DNA of 37,795 bases from an uncultured Clostridia bacterium (GCA_947631405.1 CANRLC010000022.1:1-37795), one strand, 5' to 3'. Numbered from the stretch's first letter, positions 1 to 7,369 are shown. Numbers and translations are program-made. The notes: a model not told the origin generated them from the sequence alone.

Positions 1-74
1 TAATGATAACAGATCCGACTGCATCCTTCTATTCTTTTTTTCTCTCGGTGTCCAAGATGTATTGTAGTCCTACA
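1..74 (-). mobile_element. Terminus of an IS-like element, continuing off the left edge
   Basis: Read on the minus strand from position 74 leftwards, the sequence begins TGTAGG and carries CATCTTGGACA at bases 16-26 (plus-strand 49-59). The same two blocks at the same spacing open the sequence at 37720 at the other end of the window. An ATG at 24-22, preceded by AGAAGG, opens a frame (MQSDLLSL) that runs off the edge and could be a transposase start. The family cannot be assigned from so little sequence; an IS3-type element is one possibility. The identification rests on the similarity between the two ends. Confidence 0.45.
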
Positions 75-105
75 CAGTTTTTTCAACAAGCTAGCAAAAT
101 AGCGC

Positions 106-134
106 TTGCATTGCGCGCACAAACGTGGTATAAT
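106..134 (+). promoter_or_regulatory. Sigma-A promoter of rpsT
   Basis: A -35 box TTGCAT (106-111) and a -10 box TATAAT (129-134) are separated by exactly 17 bp. The -10 is extended by TGG (TGnTATAAT). It lies about 40 bp upstream of the rpsT start, so a short leader is expected. Confidence 0.8.
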
Positions 135-176
135 CGTTTCTGTTGATTTGGAATCCAGTCGAGGAGGTGAATTTCA

Positions 177-434
177 TTGCCGAACATCAAGTCCGCTATC
201 AAGCGCGTGAGCGTCACCAAGCGCAAGACCCTCCGCAACAAGATGGTCAAGTCCGCTACGAAGACCGCGCTCAAGAGGTTTGACACCGCCGCGGCTGCGA
301 AGACCGCGACCGCCGAGATGTTGAGCGCCGCCTCCGCCGCTGTCGATAAGGCCGCCGCCAAGGGCGTCATTTCCAAGAACGCCGCCAACCGCCAGAAGGC
401 GCGCATGGCCCGCGAGCTGGCCAAGGCTGAGTAA
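177..434 (+). CDS. rpsT: 30S ribosomal protein S20
   Basis: This 85-residue, Lys/Arg/Ala-rich protein begins PNIKSAIKRV and has the length and helical composition of bacterial S20, a primary 16S rRNA-binding protein of the small subunit. The start is TTG at 177, chosen because GAGGAGGTGA at 161-170 is an excellent ribosome binding site 6 nt upstream; TTG or other weak starts are common for rpsT and fit its autoregulation in other bacteria. The gene is monocistronic, with its own sigma-A promoter and a strong terminator right behind it. Confidence 0.96.
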   Translation: MPNIKSAIKRVSVTKRKTLRNKMVKSATKTALKRFDTAAAAKTATAEMLSAASAAVDKAAAKGVISKNAANRQKARMARELAKAE

Positions 435-450
435 GCGATGTAGCCAAGTT

Positions 451-477
451 CCCTCCCGCCGGGAGGGTTTTCTTTTT
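451..477 (+). terminator. Intrinsic terminator of rpsT
   Basis: A perfect 7-bp stem (CCCTCCC/GGGAGGG, loop GCC) is followed by TTTTCTTTTT, 16 nt after the rpsT stop codon. Confidence 0.92.
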
Positions 478-480
478 GCG

Positions 481-509
481 AAAACGGGGCGCGCCGCAGG
501 GCGCGCCCC
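481..509 (-). terminator. Hairpin terminator of the CapA-like gene
   Basis: GGGGCGCGCC and GGCGCGCCCC form a perfect 10-bp stem around GCAG (486-509). On the minus strand it is followed by GTTTTCGC. It sits directly after the stop codon of the CapA-like gene and back-to-back with the rpsT terminator. Confidence 0.7.
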
Positions 510-514
510 ATCCT

Positions 515-1594
515 CTATTCCGCGGGCAGATACTCCTGCGGCGCGCAGCCGAGCGCCTCGTCATAGGGCGCGAGCGCAAAGCGCGTATCCGCCTGTACGC
601 GCCGCATCACCCGGCGCGCGGCCGCGCCATCGACCAGCCGGGGCTGGTAGTCGTTCTTTTTCTCGTTCCCGGAGACGTTCGCCGGGTAGAGCGTCAGCCG
701 CTGGCCGAGGTAGACGCCGTCGTCGGAAAAGGTCATCTCCGCCACAACGATCAGCGACTCCAGCGCGCGCACGCGCTTGTTCCCGCCGAAGCAGAAGTTT
801 CCCAGCGAGTAGCACACGCTTCGCCCCGAGAGCACGCTCATCCCCTGCACGACGTGCGGGTGGTGCATGACGACGAGGTCGGCCCCCGCGTCCACGGCCA
901 TGCGCGCCACATCCTGCTGGCGCTGGGTGCGGCCCTCGCCGTACTCCTGCCCGCCGTGGTAGACGAACACGACGGCGCTCGCGCCCTCCGCCTTGAGTCG
1001 CGCGATCTCCCCGGCCATCCGCTCGCGCTCGTCGCGGCTTTCCTCCGTGTAGCTCATCCCCAAGAACGCGACGGTCACGCCGTCCTTGGTAAAGGAAGCC
1101 GTCTCCTCCCCGCCGAAGTGCGCGATGCCCGCCGCGTCCAGCGCCGCCAGCGTGTCGCGATAGCCGCGCTCGCCGTAGTCGAGCGTGTGGTTGTTGGCGA
1201 GGTTCGCCATCTCGATGCCGCCCGCCTGCAGGATGGACGCATACGCGCCCGGCCCGCGAAAGCGGTACGTCTTGTCCGTGCGCTCGCCCTCGGCGCTGTC
1301 GGAGAGCACGCCCTCCAGATTGACCACGGTCAGGTCGTCCGCGTCAAAGAGCGCCTTCACGTTCGCAAAAAACGCCGCGTCGCCCAGCGCGCGCTGCACG
1401 CCCGGCAGCGAATCCTCGTCGTCCCGATACTTTTCCTCGCAGCCGAGCGTCACGTCGCCCGTGAACGTCATGCGCAGGGTCACGTCCGCCCGCGCGCCCT
1501 CCGGCGCGGCCAGCATCGCCGCCAGCGCCAGCAGCGCGCACACCGTCACCGCGACCGCCCAGCGCCGCCGCGCCGCCTCGCCCATCCCTCGCAT
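515..1594 (-). CDS. CapA family protein (secreted PGA_cap-type metallophosphoesterase)
   Basis: This 359-residue protein has an N-terminal signal sequence (hydrophobic about 12-30, then ARAD) and a full CapA/PgsA-like domain. The visible motifs are FTGDVTLG (44-51), NLEG (92-95), NNHTLDYG (134-141), YHGG (212-215), HHPHVVQG (244-251) and YSLGNFCFGG (262-271). These are the metal- and phosphate-binding motifs of the calcineurin-like CapA family, which takes part in poly-gamma-glutamate or other cell-surface polymer metabolism. No pgsB or pgsC partner is nearby, so the substrate is unknown. The start at 1594 has GAGGAGG 9 nt upstream. Some 125 bp of leader and then repeat copy C (1720-1970) lie upstream. 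Confidence 0.88.
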   Translation of the reverse strand: MRGMGEAARRRWAVAVTVCALLALAAMLAAPEGARADVTLRMTFTGDVTLGCEEKYRDDEDSLPGVQRALGDAAFFANVKALFDADDLTVVNLEGVLSDSAEGERTDKTYRFRGPGAYASILQAGGIEMANLANNHTLDYGERGYRDTLAALDAAGIAHFGGEETASFTKDGVTVAFLGMSYTEESRDERERMAGEIARLKAEGASAVVFVYHGGQEYGEGRTQRQQDVARMAVDAGADLVVMHHPHVVQGMSVLSGRSVCYSLGNFCFGGNKRVRALESLIVVAEMTFSDDGVYLGQRLTLYPANVSGNEKKNDYQPRLVDGAAARRVMRRVQADTRFALAPYDEALGCAPQEYLPAE

Positions 1595-1719
1595 CGCACG
1601 TCGCCTCCTCGCGTTTCTCTACCTGAGATAGAGCGCGAGCGGGCGAAACTTCACGCCGCGCGGCGACGTTTTGAATTATTCCAAACGGCGTGTGCGAGGC
1701 AAAGCGCCGACAGCGGGAT

Positions 1720-1970
1720 GGATACTCTTTCAGTTAGAATCTTTATATCACAGGATGGGGTCTGGGACTGAAGCCCGCCGCCGCCAGTGGCGGAGGAGAG
1801 GCGGGCGGAACGTCGGAAACGCAAAGGAGCGCTTGCGCGACTATTGCGTTTCCCGGGCGAGCGCTAAAAAGACTTAAACCGCCACTGCCCCGACAGTGAC
1901 CGTTCCCCATATATCGGGCGAAGCGTTCCCGGGCGGGTTCACCTTGAATATGATTTGAGAATAGTATGAA
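1720..1970 (-). repeat. Mosaic intergenic repeat, copy C
   Basis: The outer part shares 20 consecutive bases (1951-1970 as reverse complement) with 12561-12580 of copy A, then the GGTGAACCCGCCCGGGA block. The other end (CCCAGACCCC...GTG...TCTAACTGAAA) matches the far end of copy B near 23120-23165. The middle differs from copies A and B and holds its own palindromes, such as GCCCGCC...GGCGGGC at about 1772-1806. It lies 3' of the Tag gene and its terminator, in the same relative orientation as the other copies. Between it and the CapA-like start (1595-1719) no gene is seen; TTGCCT-16 bp-AATAAT near 1680-1707 is a weak promoter candidate. Confidence 0.7.
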
Positions 1971-1988
1971 CCTGCGGCGCTGCGCATC

Positions 1989-2012
1989 AAAAAATCGCCG
2001 CACATGCGGCGA
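1989..2012 (-). terminator. Intrinsic terminator of the Tag gene
   Basis: The palindrome TCGCCGCACATGCGGCGA (1995-2012) is followed on the minus strand by TTTTTT (1994-1989), 64 nt past the tag stop codon. Confidence 0.88.
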
Positions 2013-2075
2013 CTGGATAGCGATACCTCCACCATGTTTTCTGATAGCGCGCGAGCGGGTCGTTGTTCCTTTCGC

Positions 2076-2729
2076 TTATCCCCTCGGCGATTGCCCCGGC
2101 TCCACGACGCACACGTCCGCCGCGCGGTTGATCTGCGCGTAGCGAAAGCAGTCCGGCGCGTGGTCGTTGATGACGCCGCACGCCTGCAAATGGGAGTAGA
2201 CGGTGATGGAGCCGAGATACCGGAAGCCCCGCTTGCGCAGCGCGGCGCTCACCGCGTCGGAGAGCGCGTTGCGCGTCTCTCCCTGCCCCAGCTGATGGCT
2301 GCGGTAGATCAGCGTCTTCCCGTCCGTGAACGACCACAGGAAGCGGTCGAAGCTGCCGAACTCCTCACGGATCGCCAGAAACCCCCGCGCGTTGCCGATG
2401 ATCGCCTTCACCTTCGGCCGTGAGCGAATCATGCCGGGCGTCGCGAGGATGCGCTCCACGTCCGCCTCGCCGTAGGCGGCGACCTTCTGCGCATCGAAAT
2501 CGTCAAAGCAGCGCCTGAAGATCTCGCGCTTCTGGAGCATCAGCGTCCAGCTCAGGCCGCACTGCATCGCCTCCATCAGCAGGTATTCAAAGTGGCGGCG
2601 GTCGTCATGCAGCGGCCAGCCCCATTCCTCGTCGTGATAGCGCAGCGCCAGCGGATGCGCGAGGCACCAGCCGCAGCGCGCCGGCGCGCTCTGGTTTTGC
2701 TCCATATTTTGCTCCATGTTTTCCTCCAT
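2076..2729 (-). CDS. tag: DNA-3-methyladenine glycosylase I
   Basis: This 217-residue TagI homologue excises 3-methyladenine from alkylated DNA in base excision repair. The zinc-snap ligands are all present: Cys19 (RCGW), His32 (YHDEEWG), His190 and Cys194 (NDHAPDC). The catalytic-site acid corresponding to E. coli Glu38 is Glu53, and the LSW motif is at 59-61. The N-terminus has an odd extension of about 15 residues, MEENMEQNMEQNQ, encoded by a near-perfect 12-bp tandem repeat that supplies three possible ATG starts. The first ATG (2729) is preferred because GGGAGGA lies 5 nt upstream. Its terminator follows at 1989-2012. Confidence 0.93.
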   Translation of the reverse strand: MEENMEQNMEQNQSAPARCGWCLAHPLALRYHDEEWGWPLHDDRRHFEYLLMEAMQCGLSWTLMLQKREIFRRCFDDFDAQKVAAYGEADVERILATPGMIRSRPKVKAIIGNARGFLAIREEFGSFDRFLWSFTDGKTLIYRSHQLGQGETRNALSDAVSAALRKRGFRYLGSITVYSHLQACGVINDHAPDCFRYAQINRAADVCVVEPGQSPRG

Positions 2730-2804
2730 GGCTTCCTCCCGATCTCTATGGGTTCGCGCGGCGCGGGGCTTTCATGCGAGGCCTTGCCGCGGCGCTTTGC
2801 ATAC

Positions 2805-2833
2805 GAAAAAAGCGCGAAACCGCGTTCCGCGCT
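2805..2833 (-). terminator. Terminator of the tRNA operon
   Basis: On the minus strand AGCGCGGAAC and GTTTCGCGCT form a 10-bp stem (one G-T pair) around GCG, followed by TTTTTTC. It starts 2 nt after the CCA end of tRNA-Lys. Confidence 0.9.
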
Positions 2834-2834
2834 C

Positions 2835-2910
2835 TGGTGATCCATTGGGGGTTCGAACCCCAGGCACCTTGATTAAAAGTCAAGTGCTCTACCGACTGAG
2901 CTAATGGATC
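2835..2910 (-). tRNA. tRNA-Lys(TTT)
   Basis: A 76-nt cloverleaf with a GATCCAT/ATGGATC acceptor stem, D arm GCTC...GAGC, anticodon arm CTTGA-CTTTTAA-TCAAG (anticodon TTT), T arm TGGGG-TTCGAAC-CCCCA, discriminator A and encoded CCA. It is the last gene of the tRNA operon. Confidence 0.97.
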
Positions 2911-2915
2911 AAGGA

Positions 2916-2991
2916 TGGCTGGGGTGGCAGGATTCGAACCTTGCGAATGCGGGAGTCAAAGTCCCGTGCCTTGCCGCTTGGCGACACCCCA
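2916..2991 (-). tRNA. tRNA-Gln(TTG)
   Basis: A 76-nt cloverleaf with a TGGGGTG/CACCCCA acceptor stem, anticodon arm CGGGA-CTTTGAC-TCCCG (anticodon TTG), a standard T arm with GGTTCGAATCC, discriminator G and encoded CCA. Only 5 nt separate it from tRNA-Lys. Confidence 0.97.
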
Positions 2992-3016
2992 ACGCTCCGC
3001 TTGCGCGGAGAAAAGG

Positions 3017-3094
3017 TGGGGTGAGTAGTGGGGCTCGAACCCACGACCTCCAGGGCCACAACCTGGCACTCTAACCAACTGAGCTATACCCACC
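3017..3094 (-). tRNA. tRNA-His(GTG)
   Basis: Acceptor GTGGGTA pairs with TACTCAC (one G-T pair). The anticodon arm CCAGG-TTGTGGC-CCTGG gives anticodon GTG. The extra 5' G (G-1, position 3094) opposite discriminator C, typical of bacterial tRNA-His, is genomically encoded, and CCA is encoded. Confidence 0.97.
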
Positions 3095-3097
3095 ATA

Positions 3098-3174
3098 TGG
3101 CGCGCCTGGAGGGGCTCGAACCCACGGCCCACGGCTTAGAAGGCCGTTGCTCTATCCAACTGAGCTACAGGCGC
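3098..3174 (-). tRNA. tRNA-Arg(TCT)
   Basis: A 77-nt cloverleaf with a GCGCCTG/CAGGCGC acceptor stem, anticodon arm ACGGC-CTTCTAA-GCCGT (anticodon TCT), discriminator G and encoded CCA. It is the first gene of the operon, only 3 nt from tRNA-His. Confidence 0.97.
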
Positions 3175-3221
3175 ATGTCCGATGCGCTCCACGCATGCGG
3201 CATTTCCGCTGACGGAGAATC

Positions 3222-3250
3222 ATTATACAGGATTTGCCCTGCCCTGTCAA
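3222..3250 (-). promoter_or_regulatory. Consensus sigma-A promoter of the tRNA operon
   Basis: A perfect TTGACA (3250-3245) and a perfect TATAAT (3227-3222) are separated by 17 bp on the minus strand. They lie about 48 bp upstream of tRNA-Arg. A full-consensus promoter fits strong stable-RNA transcription. Confidence 0.92.
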
Positions 3251-3285
3251 GCGGCCTAAGCCCATTTTGGCAAATTTCCGCGCGC

Positions 3286-3780
3286 TCACAGCGTCTCGTC
3301 CCGCACCGTGGGCATGGGGCCGCCACCCAGCAGCAGCAGGCTCGCCCGCGCGCGGCCGCCCCGGCAGCCGTTGCCCGCCGAGCCGGGATTGAGCAGCAGC
3401 ACGCCGTCCCGGTATTCGCACAGCGGCTCGTGCGTGTGCCCGAAGAGCGCGATTTGCGCGCCGCGCTCCTTCGCCCTGTAGCAGAGCGTGAGCAGGCTTG
3501 GGCACAGGTGACCATGCTCCATGTGGATGCGCACGCCGCCCAGCTCGATCAGCAGGTCGTCCGGCAGCGCCGAGGCCCAGTCGTTGTTGCCGCGCACGGC
3601 GTAGAGCGTCGGCTCGCCGGGCTGGGCGAGCAGCTTCTCGCGCAGATGCGCCGCGTCGCGCGCAACGTCGCCCAAAAAGCAGGCCGCGTCCAGCCGCCCC
3701 ATGCGCTCAAGCAGCGCGTCCAGCGCGTCGTGGTCGCCGTGGCTGTCCGAAAAGACGCCCACGCGCAGCGGCTCGCTCAT
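3286..3780 (-). CDS. YfcE/MJ0936-type metallophosphoesterase
   Basis: This 164-residue single-domain calcineurin-like phosphodiesterase has all the family metal motifs: DSHGD (12-16), GD (37-38), GNND (64-67), HGH (89-91) and GHTH (114-117), then LNPGS. Relatives hydrolyse phosphodiesters with Mn2+ or other divalent metals; the natural substrate is unknown. The start at 3780 gives an ATGA overlap with the rdgB stop codon (3777-3779), so the two are translationally coupled. A longer frame reaching 3960 lies inside rdgB and is not used. Confidence 0.9.
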   Translation of the reverse strand: MSEPLRVGVFSDSHGDHDALDALLERMGRLDAACFLGDVARDAAHLREKLLAQPGEPTLYAVRGNNDWASALPDDLLIELGGVRIHMEHGHLCPSLLTLCYRAKERGAQIALFGHTHEPLCEYRDGVLLLNPGSAGNGCRGGRARASLLLLGGGPMPTVRDETL

Positions 3781-4385
3781 CGCCCCGCCTCCTCGCGCAG
3801 CGCCGCGAGCACCGCCTCGATGCCCCGGCGGCGGTGGCTGATCGCGTTCTTTTCCTGCGCGGTCAGCTGCGCGAACGTCTTGCCCGCCTCGCAGAGGAAC
3901 AGCGGGTCGTAGCCGAAGCCGCCCTCGCCGACGGGCGCAAAGAGGATCTCCCCCGCGCACGTCCCGCGCCGCACGACGTCCGGCTTCCCCGGGCGCACCA
4001 GCGCGATCGCCGCGACGTAGCGCGCCCGGCGCGGCGGCGGCACGTCCGCAAGGCGCTGAAGCAGCAGCGCGTTGTTCGCCGCGTCGTCGCCGTGGCGGCC
4101 GCAGAAGCGCGCGCTGTACACGCCCGGCTCCCCGGCGAGCGCCTCGACCTCCAGCCCGCTGTCGTCGGCGATCGCCGCCTCGCCCGTCGCCGCGGCGACG
4201 AAGCGCGCCTTGAGCAGCGCGTTCTCCTCAAAGGTCTTGCCCGTCTCCTCGATCTCGCCCGTCACGCCCGCCTCGCGCATCGGCACGATTTGATAGACCT
4301 CTCCCAATATCTCGTCAAACTCGCGCAGCTTGTTCGCGTTGCCGCTCGCGACGATCAGCCGCGGCCGCTGATTTGCATTGCCCAT
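3777..4385 (-). CDS. rdgB: XTP/dITP diphosphatase (RdgB/HAM1 family)
   Basis: This 202-residue nucleotide pyrophosphatase removes non-canonical purine triphosphates (ITP, XTP, dITP) from the pool. The visible motifs are SGNANK (14-19), FEENALLKA (52-60), ADDSGLEV (73-80), GGFGYDPLF (155-163) and SHRRRG (183-188). ATG 4385 is preferred over an in-frame ATG 17 codons upstream because GGGAGGG lies just 5' of it and an extended -10 (4414-4419) would start transcription in between. It forms a two-gene operon with the overlapping phosphoesterase gene. Confidence 0.95.
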   Translation of the reverse strand: MGNANQRPRLIVASGNANKLREFDEILGEVYQIVPMREAGVTGEIEETGKTFEENALLKARFVAAATGEAAIADDSGLEVEALAGEPGVYSARFCGRHGDDAANNALLLQRLADVPPPRRARYVAAIALVRPGKPDVVRRGTCAGEILFAPVGEGGFGYDPLFLCEAGKTFAQLTAQEKNAISHRRRGIEAVLAALREEAGR

Positions 4386-4413
4386 AGCGCCCTCCCGTGG
4401 ATTTGCTGCAAAG

Positions 4414-4419
4414 AGTATA
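4414..4419 (-). promoter_or_regulatory. Extended -10 promoter element of rdgB
   Basis: The minus strand reads TGGTATACT, an extended -10 of the type used at rpsT. It sits 28 nt upstream of the rdgB ATG. No good -35 box is seen. Confidence 0.5.
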
Positions 4420-4463
4420 CCACGTTTTGCGCGCAAAGGAAAGGGGCGGGGATTGCCTTCCCG

Positions 4464-5160
4464 TCACCGCTCGTCCCCTTGCAGCGCCCGCATAAGAAAA
4501 CCGTAAACCGCCTCGCGCGTCGCCTTTGCGCCCTGCTCTTGCAGCGCGCGGGTCACGTTTCGCCGGTCGTAGGAAAACAGCGTCTCCCCCCGCCCCGTCG
4601 CATACCACGCAGCGCACGCAGCCCCACGCGCTGATCTCCGCCTCCGCGAAATAGATCTCCGTCAGCAGCGCCGCGATCTCGGCCTCGCCATTCTTCGCGC
4701 AGGCGAAGCTGTAATCCTCCCAGACCGAGCGGCCCGGGTCGTTCCCCTTTTCCAGTCGGTACGGGCGCAGGTCGATCGTATCCGCCAGCCGCTCCTCGAG
4801 ACGAAGCTGTCCGTAGGTATCGTCCACGGCCGTGAAGTAGTCCGGCGCATGGGCGTTCCCGTCGCCCGTCTTCACCAGCCCGTAGCAGCGCACAAAGGCC
4901 TGACACAGCCTGCCCGCATCGTCCTCCAGATCAAACGTCCACAGGTGAACATATTTCCCGGGGCCGGTCTCCTGTGTGCCAAACGTCACGGAGCGCAGTG
5001 CAAATTCCCGCCCGTATTTTTCGCCCATCGTCTCCAGCGCCGCCCGCCGCGCGTGGACGTTATACGGATTATAGAAAAAACACCGGCAAAGCCAAAGGCA
5101 GGCCGCGCCAAGGAGAATCGCAAAACCCAGCGCGAGCGCCGCCCTCTTTCCCTTTTGCAA
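4464..5160 (-). CDS. Membrane-anchored protein of unknown function, interrupted by a +1 frameshift
   Basis: The frame begins with a positively charged start and one membrane segment (about residues 7-25), followed by a soluble domain that I do not recognise. As written it runs on to 4315, deep into rdgB, with an unprotein-like Arg/Ala/Gly-rich tail. Dropping one G from the GGGG run at 4622-4625 (after EISAW) moves translation into another frame. That frame reads WYATGRGETLFSYDRR and on to LQGDER, stopping cleanly at 4464, for about 231 residues. So either a base is extra in the assembly or the gene is broken. TTG 5160 is preferred because AGGGGG lies 7 nt upstream; GTG 5199 has no good site. 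TTGACA-17-TAAGCT upstream (5218-5190) could be its promoter. Confidence 0.6.
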
Positions 5161-5214
5161 GGCCAATCCCCCTGTGCCTTTTGTGGAATAGCTTATCACC
5201 TCGCGCGGCCCCTG

Positions 5215-6144
5215 TCAACGCGCGACATCCGACCCGGCCAGCGTAAACGGCGGCTTAAGCTCTTCGGGGTTTTCCGGCATCCCGTCCGGCAGGGTTTCGA
5301 TATGCGCGCCGCCGCCGTTTGCCGTCATCCACGCGTCCAAATCCGCATCCCAGATCAAATTGTTGCCGCTTGCGGCGTCATGATAGAAGGCGGACAGCAG
5401 CTCGCCGCCGGGCGTGTAGCGCCTCGCCAAGAAGCTGGGAAAGCCGGTCTGATCCTCCGAAACGAACGTCAGATACGAATAATCGCACATGCGCCCGTCC
5501 GCCGGGGAGAAGGCGACGGCGTAATACGCCTCGCCAAGCTCCTCGTCCCCTTCGGCGCTCCCGCAGGCGTAGCTTTTGAGCTTCAGTTGCCCGTCCCAAA
5601 CCGCATAGAACCACGAGACGGTCGTTCCGTCGTCCCGCGTGATATGGATGTCCCTGCCCTGCAAATCGCCGGACGCGCCGTAGCGATCCCACACTTGGAA
5701 ACCATGCGCGCCGGCGGCGGCAAGCTCGGGCAGGCCGCGGGCAGATCGGTAAACGCTGACGTACAGATCGGCCGTCTCCACGTCCGCGTCCAGCGCAAAC
5801 GCATAGGTCAGCGCGTCCGGCGAAGCCTCGCCCTCAACGCGCGGGCTTTCCAATCCGCTTATGCGCAGCTCGACGGTCGTCCGCTTTTCGGCGACGGGCT
5901 GGGCGCCCAAATCCACGAAATCGCCCGCCTTGGGGTCGCTGTCAAAGGTGACGACGGTTTTCCCGTCCTCCGTCCGCTCAAATGCGACCACCTGAAGCGG
6001 CGGGACGTATCGCTCCAGCGTCTGCTCGTCGAGGGGAAATGCCTCGACCTCGTCCGCCGTCTCGGGCAGATCGATCGCCAGCGCGACGGGCGCAAGGCGA
6101 AGCGCCGCAAGGCACGCGACAAGCGCAAACAGCGTCTTTTTCAT
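5215..6144 (-). CDS. Secreted protein of unknown function
   Basis: This 309-residue protein has a clear signal peptide (MKK, hydrophobic to about residue 22, cleavage after ALA). The mature part is acidic and beta-rich, with many Asp/Glu, Trp and Tyr residues, and shows no motif I recognise. No lipobox Cys or membrane segment is seen, so it is probably released or wall-associated. GAGGAGG lies 8 nt upstream of ATG 6144. Its stop codon lies 54 nt before the frameshifted membrane protein, so the two may be co-transcribed. Confidence 0.7.
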   Translation of the reverse strand: MKKTLFALVACLAALRLAPVALAIDLPETADEVEAFPLDEQTLERYVPPLQVVAFERTEDGKTVVTFDSDPKAGDFVDLGAQPVAEKRTTVELRISGLESPRVEGEASPDALTYAFALDADVETADLYVSVYRSARGLPELAAAGAHGFQVWDRYGASGDLQGRDIHITRDDGTTVSWFYAVWDGQLKLKSYACGSAEGDEELGEAYYAVAFSPADGRMCDYSYLTFVSEDQTGFPSFLARRYTPGGELLSAFYHDAASGNNLIWDADLDAWMTANGGGAHIETLPDGMPENPEELKPPFTLAGSDVAR

Positions 6145-6216
6145 GGGATCGCCTCCTCGCTTTCCGTATCAGGAGCACTCTATCTATAAGACGAACGCGA
6201 GGGGGAAAAGTTTCAC

Positions 6217-6248
6217 AAAAAAACTCGGCATACGCCCGGTATGCCGAG
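6217..6248 (-). terminator. Intrinsic terminator of the GerMN gene
   Basis: CTCGGCATAC and GTATGCCGAG form a perfect 10-bp stem with a 5-nt loop, followed on the minus strand by TTTTTTTG. It begins 6 nt after the stop codon. Confidence 0.95.
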
Positions 6249-6254
6249 AAGACC

Positions 6255-7298
6255 CTATTCGATCACCATGACCTCCGGGAACTGATTTTCCACCTCCGAG
6301 GCGACGTTGGCGAACGTCGGCGCGTCGGCGACGGGCGCGTCATACGGCTTGCCGTCCACGAGCAGGCGCACCTTGCGGATGCCGGGATAGCGCGTACAGG
6401 TCATCATCAGCGCGCGGATCGCCTGCATACCGCCGTCGCTCTGCTCGGCGATCTTCGCGAAGTCGCCGCTGAAATTGATGGTGACCTCGCCCCCGTCCAC
6501 GCTCACGCCGAGCAGCTGCACGCTGTCCGGGATGGGCGTCTCCAGCCCGCTGTCCGCCTTCGGGCCGCGCAGGAACTCGAAGACCGCCGTCGCCACGTCG
6601 TCGTCGGAGTAGACCGTGCGCGATACGGGCACCAGCAGCCGCCCGTCCTGCGCGGGGAAGTACATCTGAATCTCGCTCGCCCCGGCGAAGGTCTCCTGCG
6701 CGGGTTCCTCCGGGTTGAGACCGACGCGCGTGAAGTTGCCGGAGATGGGCGTGCCGTGCGGCAGCGTGTCGCGCGACTGGCCGCCGACGAGGAAGCTCAC
6801 GTCCTGCACGGTGTCAAACTCCGTCAGCGCCCAGACGATCGCGGTGCGCACGTTCTCCTCCTGCTCGGCGTCGGCCGCGGCGAGCACCTTGTCGCCCAGA
6901 TCGACGCGCGCGTGCCCGCCGGAGATGTCCAGATCGAACGTCGTGCCCTCCGGCACCACGGGCGAAAGCCCCAGCCGCGCGGCCTCCATGTCGTTGCGCG
7001 CGCTGGAGACCATCATCTCCAGCGTCGCCTTGGCGATGCCGTCCTGCCGCGCGACCTCGCGCTGCACGGGCACCAGATACCCGTCGCCGTCCTCGTAGTA
7101 GACGACGGTCTGCTGCGTGTCCTCCCCCGCCGTCTGCGCCAAGACGCTGACCTCGCCCTGCGGAATCTCCTCGAGCGGCTCCTCATAGGGTTCCCGCTCG
7201 CCGCCGCGCACGGACAGGAGCAGCACGAGCGCCGCGGAGCACGCGATGAGCGCGCGCTCCGCATCGACGCGCCGGAGTTTGATCTTCGGCCATTTCAC
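6255..7298 (-). CDS. GerMN (sporulation/germination) domain protein with tandem domains
   Basis: This 347-residue protein has an N-terminal membrane segment (about residues 15-30), a short acidic linker, and two tandem GerMN-type domains (about 60-190 and 205-325). These domains occur in GerM, a forespore-associated protein needed for efficient sporulation and cortex synthesis in Bacillus, and in LpqB. Typical GerMN features are the YYEDGDGYLVPVQREV strand pair and the TAIVWALTEFDTVQDVSFLV segment, both with a degenerate second copy in the C-terminal half. The start is GTG 7298 with AAGGAG 9 nt upstream. It is divergent from rqcH and ends at a strong terminator. Confidence 0.85.
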   Translation of the reverse strand: MKWPKIKLRRVDAERALIACSAALVLLLSVRGGEREPYEEPLEEIPQGEVSVLAQTAGEDTQQTVVYYEDGDGYLVPVQREVARQDGIAKATLEMMVSSARNDMEAARLGLSPVVPEGTTFDLDISGGHARVDLGDKVLAAADAEQEENVRTAIVWALTEFDTVQDVSFLVGGQSRDTLPHGTPISGNFTRVGLNPEEPAQETFAGASEIQMYFPAQDGRLLVPVSRTVYSDDDVATAVFEFLRGPKADSGLETPIPDSVQLLGVSVDGGEVTINFSGDFAKIAEQSDGGMQAIRALMMTCTRYPGIRKVRLLVDGKPYDAPVADAPTFANVASEVENQFPEVMVIE

Positions 7299-7369
7299 AG
7301 TAAATCACTCCTTGCCGGTTCGTTCGCCCGATTGTATTCCCCAGCGCCCGCGGACATGCGCCCGTCGCG

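Noticed and set aside
486-509. Palindrome as a possible operator
   Set aside because: Its place right behind the CapA-like stop codon and the T-rich minus-strand flank make a terminator the simpler reading.
1671-1877. Short plus-strand frame over repeat copy C
   Set aside because: No ribosome binding site, basic low-complexity product, and it is contained in the repeat and the CapA-like promoter region.
4315-4463. C-terminal extension of the unknown membrane protein into rdgB
   Set aside because: The tail has low-quality composition, overlaps rdgB on the same strand, and is better explained by a frameshift at 4622-4625.
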